Source of the DNA: Sphingobacteriales bacterium
GTDB taxonomy: Bacteria > Bacteroidota > Bacteroidia > Chitinophagales > Chitinophagaceae
Direction: 5' to 3'
Length of the DNA stretch: 58,416 bases
Assembly: GCA_016192105.1 (NCBI GenBank)
Contig: JACPUV010000001.1
Span: 1 to 58,416, forward strand
In this document: positions 25,953 through 33,443 of the stretch, one piece after another
Numbering within the stretch: the stretch's first letter is position 1
Layout: every line of letters begins with the position of its first letter
Translations under genes and position numbers: made by a program
Notes under the pieces: model-generated
The model's database searches: none
Told to the model about the DNA's origin: nothing
The model's input: only the letters and a program-made list of their open reading frames with translations

Positions 25953-27818
25953 TTATATCAATGCCACTAGAAGCAGGGTGATCAGGAACAGAATCCCGGC
26001 CGCATAGAAATAAGGGGTGGCCCTGTCTGTTGAGAAATAAAAAGAAGAGAAAGAGTAATTCAGTTTCTCCCCGCACATATATTCACTGGCCCGGTCCACC
26101 CGCCTGAAGCGGATAAACAAGGCCGTAATAATTGTAACTGGTAATAAAAAGAAAGCGACCAGCAGGGGCACAATGGGTAAGCGCATGGAACCGACATACA
26201 TATTCCAGCCTTCCGTAATCACCGGTACCGGTTGTCCCAGCGTTTGAGCAGCCACTGGCGCAAAATAATGGGTAAGCAAAAGAGGCAGACCAATGATACC
26301 GGCCAGTACCAACCCGAGAAGAATATAAATCGTAACTGAATAAAAAGGACCTGTCCTCTCAAATCGTATCCGGTCCTGTTCCCCGGTACGGGAAATCAAT
26401 CCTCCCATTACTTTGAAATAAAGCAGGGACAAAACAGCGCCGCCACCGGCCACCGCTACCATAACCAGGGCTCCAAGGATCTTTTTATCAGTAGCCAGGG
26501 CACCAAGCGTTTCAATACTGAGCCATTTACCGATAAAGGCACCAAAGGGCGGCAACAGTAAAGACATAAAGCCGAGGGTGATCACCAGGGAAGTAAAGGG
26601 TCCGCTTTCTCCCAGCCGGTCCATATCGGAGGTTTCTTTCAGGTGAAAGACTCTTTCCAGCACACCCGCGTTAAGGAAGAGCATGCACTTGGAAATACCA
26701 TGAAATAATATCAGCACAAGTGCGGCCACAATCGTCACCGGGGTACCCATGGCCCCCATCATAATCATCAGGGCCAGTAAGGCAATGGTGGAATGAGCGA
26801 GTATGCGTTTGAGGTTATCCTGCGCCAGGGCACCAATGGCGGCTGCGATGAATACAAAACCGGTAAGCCCGATCAGCACCATGGCCACCGGAGTATCTTT
26901 CAATGCCGGGGACAGGCGGAGAATGATAAAGGGAGCGATCTTCACCATAGTGGACGAATGCAATAAAGCGCTTACAGGTGTGGGTGCCACCATCGCGCCA
27001 AGCAACCATTTGCTGAAAGATAACTGTGCCCCTTTACTGATCGCCGCCACGGCCAGCAAAGCCAGGGGTAATAAAATGCCTTTGTCAGCAGTATGAGCCA
27101 GCAGGGTGCTGAATGTGGCTTCCCCGTACCCGTTATATGCGATGAAAAAAATGGTTGCGAGAATAGCCAGTCCCCCGACCTGGTTCATCCATAAAGCGGT
27201 CAGTGCATTTTTAACAGATACCGCATCTTTCCTGAAACCGATAAGAAGGAAGGAGGCCAGGGTGGTAAGCTCAAAGAACAGGAAGAAATATTCCAGGTTA
27301 TCAGAAGAAACCAGCAGGTTCATCACTCCGATAAACCAGAACAGGATGGAAAGAAAATATTTTTTCCGGAAGGCACTGCAGTCCTCTTCTTCAATATAAC
27401 GAAGGGAAAATAGGGCAATGATACCGCTGATGACATTAATGAGCAGGAACATAAAAGCACTCAGCTTATCCACCATAAATTGCACCGAATGTGATTCCGG
27501 AAGCGCCTTGAGCAGGTACAATAAACCACCCAGCTGCAATACGGTTAAAATCCCCACCAGCCAGCTTTTTTTACGCAGGGCAACCCAGCCAAAATATACC
27601 AATAATAAAATATCCGCGCCGGCCACTGCTTCATTCACATAACCGGGTATTTTAACATACAAAGGCGCTGTTGTATAAATAAAAATATACAATGCCAATG
27701 CAGCCAAAAGAGAGGAAGCCAGTATGACGATTCTTTTTGAAATCTTTCCCGGTAACACCAGGAGCAAACCGCTGACAATAAGCGGCAGAAGAAACAACCC
27801 TGTAATAAAAGAGTACAT
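25953..27818 (-). CDS. Group 4 hydrogenase antiporter-like subunit (NuoL/CooM/HyfB-like)
   Basis: The 621-residue protein is a multi-helix Mrp antiporter-like subunit. Motifs include FFELTTLASFLLIGF, the lysine-bearing KGAQLSFSKWLLGAMVAPTPVSALLHSSTMV and the proton-path LKRILAHSTIALLALM. The C terminus holds several extra helices. It is the only antiporter-like subunit in the locus, so the complex resembles the simpler CooM or Ech type and not the multi-antiporter Hyf or Mbh types. It should couple H2 evolution to proton or sodium transport. Confidence 0.92.
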   Translation of the reverse strand: MYSFITGLFLLPLIVSGLLLVLPGKISKRIVILASSLLAALALYIFIYTTAPLYVKIPGYVNEAVAGADILLLVYFGWVALRKKSWLVGILTVLQLGGLLYLLKALPESHSVQFMVDKLSAFMFLLINVISGIIALFSLRYIEEEDCSAFRKKYFLSILFWFIGVMNLLVSSDNLEYFFLFFELTTLASFLLIGFRKDAVSVKNALTALWMNQVGGLAILATIFFIAYNGYGEATFSTLLAHTADKGILLPLALLAVAAISKGAQLSFSKWLLGAMVAPTPVSALLHSSTMVKIAPFIILRLSPALKDTPVAMVLIGLTGFVFIAAAIGALAQDNLKRILAHSTIALLALMIMMGAMGTPVTIVAALVLILFHGISKCMLFLNAGVLERVFHLKETSDMDRLGESGPFTSLVITLGFMSLLLPPFGAFIGKWLSIETLGALATDKKILGALVMVAVAGGGAVLSLLYFKVMGGLISRTGEQDRIRFERTGPFYSVTIYILLGLVLAGIIGLPLLLTHYFAPVAAQTLGQPVPVITEGWNMYVGSMRLPIVPLLVAFFLLPVTIITALFIRFRRVDRASEYMCGEKLNYSFSSFYFSTDRATPYFYAAGILFLITLLLVALI

Positions 27819-27974
27819 GTTTTTACTTTAGCTTGTCAAAGAGGATACTATATTAGGTCAAATAAAAAAGGTGGGGTATGATGGATATCACCAATTGGTA
27901 TGATATGCCTTATGTAAACGACTAACCTGTATTGCATTCAGGATGAATAATAAATACCTGGTTATCCGCTATCC
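27819..27974 (-). promoter_or_regulatory. Spacer with a perfect palindrome before the membrane hydrogenase genes
   Basis: The 156-bp gap between the protease and NuoL-like genes is the largest in the hydrogenase locus apart from the repeat block. ACCAATTGGT at 27890-27899 is a perfect 10-bp palindrome inside TCA-N8-TATGAT (27888-27904), a layout that recalls the motifs at 21782 and 32982 but is only partly similar. No good -7 box was found; TTTATTTG (minus strand, 27859-27866) is the nearest. A second promoter here is possible. Confidence 0.4.
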
Positions 27975-28451
27975 TCAGGCTGATTTGCGAACCGCCGGAA
28001 TCCACTCTTTTTCGAAATGAATCCGGGCTTTTTCCAGGTTCTGTACCGCTTCCCGGCTCAGGGAAGTTCCGAGGCCCCAGTTATGCCCGGAAATCGCGAG
28101 TACCCATGCCGCCGGTTCTTTATTATACAACTCTTTGGCCAGGTACAGGATGGTTTCGGGGCTCTGCATATGCGAAGAATAATAATAATGCGGAGCAGCC
28201 GAGCAGGGTTTTAGTTCAAAACCTTCTTTCAGCCCGGTGTGACTGGCATCCACAAAGATCACTTTATCATAGCGGCAGACCAGGAGGACATCTTCCACCT
28301 GTAGCTGGTAACGAAATTCACAGTCAACCGATGACCAGCCGGACCGGGACAGGAGCTCAGTGAATTTCCAGCCCAGCCCGTCATCTTTTCTGCCGCTGTT
28401 ACCAATGCCGATCAGCAGGATACCGGCTTTTTCAGTTCTTGTATTTTTCAT
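27975..28451 (-). CDS. [NiFe] hydrogenase maturation protease (HoxW/HycI-like)
   Basis: The 158-residue protease has LIGIGNSGRKDDGLGWK near residue 12 with the first metal-binding acidic residue, FVDASHTG in the centre and the late ISGHNWGLG histidine motif. Such enzymes remove the C-terminal peptide of the large subunit after nickel insertion. Its start overlaps the 3' end of the HoxH-like gene by 20 bp, which suits HoxH as its substrate; the group 4 large subunit has no tail to remove. Confidence 0.92.
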   Translation of the reverse strand: MKNTRTEKAGILLIGIGNSGRKDDGLGWKFTELLSRSGWSSVDCEFRYQLQVEDVLLVCRYDKVIFVDASHTGLKEGFELKPCSAAPHYYYSSHMQSPETILYLAKELYNKEPAAWVLAISGHNWGLGTSLSREAVQNLEKARIHFEKEWIPAVRKSA

Positions 28452-29898
28452 CGATAAGTTCTCCTTTGTAATTATATAATTCCGCTTTCAGGGGCATTTT
28501 ACCCATGGCCTGGGTGGCACAGCTCAGGCAGGGATCATAGGCCCTGATGGCTACTTCCACCTGGTTGAGCATTCCGTCTGTAATGGCGCCCTTGCGACTG
28601 ATCACATTATTCGCCACCCATTTCACCGCCGTATTCATCGCGTCGTTATTGTGGGTGGTGGATACGATCAGGTTGCAACGGGTGATCATTCCCTTTTCAT
28701 CCACTTCATAATGGTGCGTAAGCGTTCCCCTCGGCGCTTCAATGATACCGATCCCTTTCAGCCGCGGCGTTCCCTTGCGGACCAGTTCTTTCCCCAGCAA
28801 CTCGGGATCATGTAATAATTGGTTGATGACCTCGGCACAATGCAGTACTTCGATCAGCCGGGCCCAGTGAGAATACATCGTGCTGTTATTGACTTTTTGC
28901 CCGGTAAAGGCAATAAAATCCTTGCGGGCCTTTTCCGCCAGCGGGGTGGAAATGGAATCGCATACATTGATCCGGGCCAGCGGTCCCACCCGGTTCCAGC
29001 CCTTTTCACGGCCCACCTGTTTCAGGTAAGGGAATTTCATATAAGACCATTGCGCCACTGCTTCTGAAAAGTAGTCCTGGTACAGGTCCGTTGAAATATC
29101 ATCAAGGGTAATATCGCCTTCACTGTCGATGGCCCTCAGTTTGCCGTCGTACAGATCCATGGCGCCCCATTCATTCACCATCCCCAGGTGACCGGAGGGG
29201 AAGCGGGCAAACTCATCCAGGAATTTCCGGTTTTTTTCGTGATAGCTTTTTATAAATTCAACAATGGCCAGCGACCATTCGATCATCGTATCAATATTTT
29301 CTATTTCCTTACCGTCGAGGAAATAGTCTCTTTCCTTTTCTGTAAAAGTCTGGTGCACGCCACCCGGTACAGCCAGTATTCCGTGAATTTTTTTTCCGGC
29401 CACTGCTTTGATAATTTCCTGCCCGAATTTCCGCATGGTAATCCCTTTCACCGCCAGTTCCCTGTTCTCCACAGCCACCGCCACCACATTTCTTTTTTCA
29501 GCCGGGGCATCCACCCCGAACAGCAGGTCCGGAGAGGCGAGATAGAAAAAATGCAGGGCATGAGACTGGAACACCTGGCCGTAATGCATCAGGCGGCGGA
29601 GTTTGTATGCGGTGGAAGAAAGGTCCTTCGGATCAATGCCCACGATCTGGTCAATGGCTTTGGCGGCAGCGAGGTGATGGCTTACCGGGCAAATACCGCA
29701 AAGCCGCTGTACCAGCACAGGTGCTTCCCAGTACGGATGCCCCTGGATAAAGCGTTCGAATCCGCGGAATTCCACAATATGAAAAAAGGAATCTTCTACC
29801 TGTCCGTATTCATCGAGATGTATGGTAACCCTGCCATGGCCTTCCACGCGGGTCACCGGATCGATGGTAATCTTTCTGTTCATAATAAGAGTTGACAT
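28432..29898 (-). CDS. hoxH: NAD-linked [NiFe] hydrogenase large subunit HoxH
   Basis: The 488-residue catalytic subunit has nickel ligands C67 and C70 in RLCGICPVSHH and C457 and C460 in YDPCLSCATQAMGKMPL. A 25-residue tail after Q463 is expected to be cleaved by the adjacent protease. The histidine normally ending the motif (DPCxxCxxH/R) is glutamine here. Together with the HoxUY and HoxEF proteins upstream this is a group 3d-like bidirectional, NAD-reducing enzyme in the cytosol. A second ATG at residue 6 is an alternative start. Confidence 0.92.
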   Translation of the reverse strand: MSTLIMNRKITIDPVTRVEGHGRVTIHLDEYGQVEDSFFHIVEFRGFERFIQGHPYWEAPVLVQRLCGICPVSHHLAAAKAIDQIVGIDPKDLSSTAYKLRRLMHYGQVFQSHALHFFYLASPDLLFGVDAPAEKRNVVAVAVENRELAVKGITMRKFGQEIIKAVAGKKIHGILAVPGGVHQTFTEKERDYFLDGKEIENIDTMIEWSLAIVEFIKSYHEKNRKFLDEFARFPSGHLGMVNEWGAMDLYDGKLRAIDSEGDITLDDISTDLYQDYFSEAVAQWSYMKFPYLKQVGREKGWNRVGPLARINVCDSISTPLAEKARKDFIAFTGQKVNNSTMYSHWARLIEVLHCAEVINQLLHDPELLGKELVRKGTPRLKGIGIIEAPRGTLTHHYEVDEKGMITRCNLIVSTTHNNDAMNTAVKWVANNVISRKGAITDGMLNQVEVAIRAYDPCLSCATQAMGKMPLKAELYNYKGELIDEKYKN

Positions 29899-31169
29899 TA
29901 ATCGTACTTAAACTCAGAATACAAAATGGAATACTCTTCACCCCAGAGTATATTCTTCACTGCTTTCCAGATATGGTTCGCATCCGGCGGACAGCCCGGT
30001 ATATAATAATCGATCTTCACAATTTCATTGCAGGCATATACCCGGTCCAGTATCTTGGGCAAGTCTTCGTGGTAAGGAATAATATTCGCCCCCGGTTCAC
30101 TGGTTGCTGAATTGAGATAGGCCTCTTCCAGGCATTCACTGAGCGGGATGGAATTGCGCATGGTGGGCAGGCCGCCCCAGATGGAACATTCTCCCAGGGA
30201 AACCAGGATATCGCAATGCTCCCTGAACTTGCGCAGGGTTTCCACATTCTCTGAATTGCAAACGCCCCCTTCGATCAGTCCGATATGGCAGCGGTTGGTG
30301 AAATTTTTAAAATCGGTCAGCGGTGATTTATCAAAGGAAACCAGCTCTACCAGGTCCAGCAATTCTTCGTCCACATCCAGCAGGGACATATGACAGCCAA
30401 AACAACCGGCCAGGGATACCGTGGCCACGATCTTCTTGCTCATCAGGGCCGGGCGGCTGACCGGCTTTTTCTTTACATTATAATTGTGCTGCACTGACTC
30501 CCTGTCAAATTTCCGTTCCCCGAACGGTTCAGCCATGCTCACCCCTCTCAGGATAATGGCACCGGTCGGGCAGATCTTCATCGCATTCACCGCTTCTGCT
30601 TCGGTCAGTTTGGCTTCCTGCTCATAATCGATCCCTACAAATGTTTCATTGCCCCGGTTCTGGTAATTGAATACTTTCTTCCCCTCACTTGTCTTCACAT
30701 CCACCACGCAGCGCAGGCATTTGATACAGCGGTTGTGCTCCATCACCATGCGGGTGGGATTGAAATCAATGACCCGGTCCTTGAACAAGTGCTGGAAACG
30801 GGTGGAGGAGACCCCCAGTTCATACCCCATATGCTGCAGGTCGCACATACCACTTTTCTCACAGGCGGGGCAAATATGATTTCCTTCGGCAAACATCATT
30901 TCCACCACGGCCTTGCGGGTATCCAGCAATTCGGGCGAATTCACTTCCACCGTCAGCCCTTCCGAGATCTTTTCCGTACAGGCCGGTCCGAATTTTCCGT
31001 TGATCTTACAGGTACAGACCCGGCAGGTGCCCAGCGGTGGTTCAATATGTTCGTAATAACAGAGCGAAGGAATGAATATGCCGTTTTGCCGGGCAACCTG
31101 CATCAGGTTCTTTCCTTCTTCTGCCTCTATATTTTTTCCGTCAATTGTGACAGTAACCATCTTTGCCAT
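29898..31169 (-). CDS. HoxU-HoxY fusion protein
   Basis: One 423-residue chain joins two normally separate hydrogenase subunits. Residues 1-235 are HoxU-like (diaphorase): a [2Fe-2S] site (C37, C49, C52, C64), a His-Cys3 [4Fe-4S] site (H98, C100, C103, C109) and a further [4Fe-4S] site (C148, C151, C154, C200). After a basic linker, residues 245-423 are HoxY-like (small subunit): AGCFGCHMSLLDVDEE with C256 and C259, LGECSIWGGLPTMRN with C328 and IPGCPPDA with C393. All expected cluster ligands are present, so the fusion looks functional. Confidence 0.92.
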   Translation of the reverse strand: MAKMVTVTIDGKNIEAEEGKNLMQVARQNGIFIPSLCYYEHIEPPLGTCRVCTCKINGKFGPACTEKISEGLTVEVNSPELLDTRKAVVEMMFAEGNHICPACEKSGMCDLQHMGYELGVSSTRFQHLFKDRVIDFNPTRMVMEHNRCIKCLRCVVDVKTSEGKKVFNYQNRGNETFVGIDYEQEAKLTEAEAVNAMKICPTGAIILRGVSMAEPFGERKFDRESVQHNYNVKKKPVSRPALMSKKIVATVSLAGCFGCHMSLLDVDEELLDLVELVSFDKSPLTDFKNFTNRCHIGLIEGGVCNSENVETLRKFREHCDILVSLGECSIWGGLPTMRNSIPLSECLEEAYLNSATSEPGANIIPYHEDLPKILDRVYACNEIVKIDYYIPGCPPDANHIWKAVKNILWGEEYSILYSEFKYD

Positions 31170-31172
31170 ACT

Positions 31173-32912
31173 TCAGATTTTATATTTCTCATAATCCTTT
31201 ACAGCCCCTTCCATATCAAACCGCTGGTTCAGCCCGTTGAATTCCTTGTCGAGTTTGCCGGTAAAGTAATCATGGAATTTATCCATCGCATAGATCAGGC
31301 TGTTGGTGGCCGTTTTGCCCAGCCCGCATCGGCTGGTATTTTTCATAATCGTACCCCAGCTCTTCAGCTCCTGCAGGTCTTTTTCATTGGCCAGTCCCAG
31401 GCTCAGCCGCTCCAGTTTGCGTTGTATAATAAAATTACCGGCCCGGCAGGGGGTACAAATCCCACAAGATTCTGATTTAAAGAATTCAGAAAAGTTCAGC
31501 AATACTTTTACCAGGTCCCGTTGTTTGCTGAAGATCATAAAGGACCCGCCGCAACGGATATCCTTGCGGGCCAGGAGGTCCAGCATGGAAATACGGCGGT
31601 ATTTCTCCCGGATGGAAATACATTCACCCGACGGTCCGCTCACTTGTATATAATAGGGATCCTCCGCCCCGCAGAGCTCCAGCAGTTCGGCAACCGTCAT
31701 GCCCCATTCTATTTCGTATATACCTGGTAGTTTGCAATCCCCGGATACACTTAACAGTTTGATACCCGGTGATCCCGGAATACCCAGTTGCATATATGCG
31801 TCGGTCCCGGTTTCGATGATCCGGGCAGCCGCGCAGAAAGTTTCAACATTATTAATAACAGTGGGCTGCTGCAAATACCCCTTTTCAACAGGGAAGAACC
31901 ATTTGGTACGGGGTTCGCCTCTTTTCCCCTCCAGGGATTCCAGCAAAGCGGTTTCCTCCCCGCAAACATAGGAGCCGGCACCTATCTGTACCCGTATGTC
32001 AAACCGGAAACCTTTTAAACCCGCACATTCACGCCCGAGTAAGCCCACTTCCCGGTATTCCCGGATAGCTTCGTCCAGTTTATGCTGCAGCCAGCGGTAT
32101 TCTCCCCGCAGGTAAATGATCCCCTGCTCTGCACCCACTGTATAACCGCAGATCATCATTCCTTCAACCAGTGAACGGGCCTGCGTATTGATCAGCACCC
32201 GGTCTTTAAATGTACCCGGCTCGCCTTCGTCGGCATTGCATACCACATACTTGGGTACAGCAGGCTGCAGCCGGGCTGCATCCCACTTCTTCCAGGTCGG
32301 GTAATAAGCCCCGCCCCTGCCGGCCAGCTCTGCTTTTTTTAATTCTTCCAGCACTTTTTCGGGCCCCAGTTTACCGGCTCTTTCGATTGCCGAACCCGCT
32401 TCAAAGGGTTTAAAGAATACCGACTTATTGCCGGGAGGTGTGTACCGGATATTATCCGCCGGAATATCACAGATCGTTTCAGGCGCCACTCCTTTTTTCA
32501 GTTGCGTGACAATGTCTTTTACCTTGATCGCATTGAGATTGGTAAACGGGTAAAAATTGATCAGCGCGGAAGGCTCCTGGTCACTGAGACCAATACAGGG
32601 TGTCAGGAACAAACCGAATGTACCCGTACGGTCCACCGAGCCGAATGTGGCACCGGTTTCACGTTCAAAGGTTTCTTTGATACGGTGAAAACCTTTCAGA
32701 TCGGCTACGATACTATTATTAAGGTAGATGCTGTACTTGCCGGTGGGTTTCCGGTGAAAGAAATGATAAAAGGAAACCACTCCTTCCACTTCCACATCGG
32801 AAAGATTAAACCCGCTGGCTAATCTTTTTATATCTGCATCATTGATGAAACCATTTGCTGACTGTAATTCCCAAAGCTGGTTAAGCAGGAGGGTTTGCCG
32901 GGGCTCTTCCAT
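31173..32912 (-). CDS. HoxE-HoxF fusion protein (NADH/flavin subunit)
   Basis: The 579-residue diaphorase subunit starts with a NuoE/HoxE-like domain (about 1-150) in which only one (C106) of the four [2Fe-2S] cysteines remains. The NuoF/HoxF part follows: FMN and NADH motifs GRGGAYYPTWKKW, CNADEGEPGTFKDR and GAGSYVCGEETALLESLEGKRG, and the [4Fe-4S] cysteines C483, C486, C489 and C529. It takes hydride from NADH or donates it to NAD+. It is the first gene of the hox group, and the only upstream sequence is a 530-bp spacer with the shared motif. Confidence 0.92.
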   Translation of the reverse strand: MEEPRQTLLLNQLWELQSANGFINDADIKRLASGFNLSDVEVEGVVSFYHFFHRKPTGKYSIYLNNSIVADLKGFHRIKETFERETGATFGSVDRTGTFGLFLTPCIGLSDQEPSALINFYPFTNLNAIKVKDIVTQLKKGVAPETICDIPADNIRYTPPGNKSVFFKPFEAGSAIERAGKLGPEKVLEELKKAELAGRGGAYYPTWKKWDAARLQPAVPKYVVCNADEGEPGTFKDRVLINTQARSLVEGMMICGYTVGAEQGIIYLRGEYRWLQHKLDEAIREYREVGLLGRECAGLKGFRFDIRVQIGAGSYVCGEETALLESLEGKRGEPRTKWFFPVEKGYLQQPTVINNVETFCAAARIIETGTDAYMQLGIPGSPGIKLLSVSGDCKLPGIYEIEWGMTVAELLELCGAEDPYYIQVSGPSGECISIREKYRRISMLDLLARKDIRCGGSFMIFSKQRDLVKVLLNFSEFFKSESCGICTPCRAGNFIIQRKLERLSLGLANEKDLQELKSWGTIMKNTSRCGLGKTATNSLIYAMDKFHDYFTGKLDKEFNGLNQRFDMEGAVKDYEKYKI

Positions 32913-32941
32913 ATTCCGGATTTTTTAAATGAGCGATCCCT

Positions 32942-33007
32942 CAAATGTCGATACCGGAACCCCCGAAATCAAACAGATGCCGTCATAAGCCCGTATGATT
33001 ATTGTCA
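32942..33007 (-). promoter_or_regulatory. Candidate promoter and activator motif of the hox genes
   Basis: On the minus strand GACATTTG (32942-32949) resembles a -7 box and TTG (32970-32972) lies 20 bp before it. Directly upstream is a 26-bp motif at 32982-33007 with TCATA-N6-TATGA, matching 23 of 26 positions of the motif before the oxoacid oxidoreductase genes. The first coding base is 30 bp downstream of the -7 box. Confidence 0.55.
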
Positions 33008-33443
33008 CATGATTTCCCCGGTCCTGTCACCGCATTGTCTTTTTTCCTGCTTGCTTAACAACAGGGCCCTGCCTGACTCAAATCATAAAGGACCCGGCCG
33101 CACCGGTATAGTTTAGCCCTGCTAAATAAAATACGACCAATCTCCCGCAGCTGAAAACTGACCTCCCTCTCCCTGCGAACACCCATTACCGGGAGGAAAG
33201 AGAATACAGGCTGGATAATAAATAGTTTGTCTTTATCCGGATGATATTCCTGTTTTTATTTTTTTCCTTTACTTTTGCTCTTCTTCAAGTAACTGAATAT
33301 GAAAATCTGCTAAGGCCGGTTCGTCCATTGTAATAGCGGGTGCTCCCCGAACAAACCTGCCATCTAAAGACCGTTTATCAAACTGCAACCATCCGTTGCT
33401 GTTCATCTCTTGTTTTTAGTTTATCTTCAAAAGCATTTCAATC
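33008..33443. other. Divergent spacer between hox and MATE genes
   Basis: No gene is seen. A TACTTTTG at 33270-33277 matches TAnnTTTG and could be the -7 box for the MATE gene, but no TTG lies at 19 bp. The rest shows nothing I can name. Confidence 0.35.

Noticed and set aside
22192..28451. Reading the membrane complex as respiratory complex I or as a non-catalytic Ehr complex
   Set aside because: The NuoD-like subunit has all four nickel-binding cysteines, only one antiporter-like subunit is present, and a hydrogenase protease and HypA are in the locus.
30430..30470. Idea that the HoxU-HoxY fusion is only a missed stop codon
   Set aside because: The frame is continuous with a plausible linker and there is no partial ribosome site or start at the junction; only resequencing could fully exclude an error.
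32913..33443. Sigma-54 promoter before the hox genes
   Set aside because: No TGGCAC-N5-TTGC-like sequence was found; the Bacteroidota housekeeping-type elements fit better.
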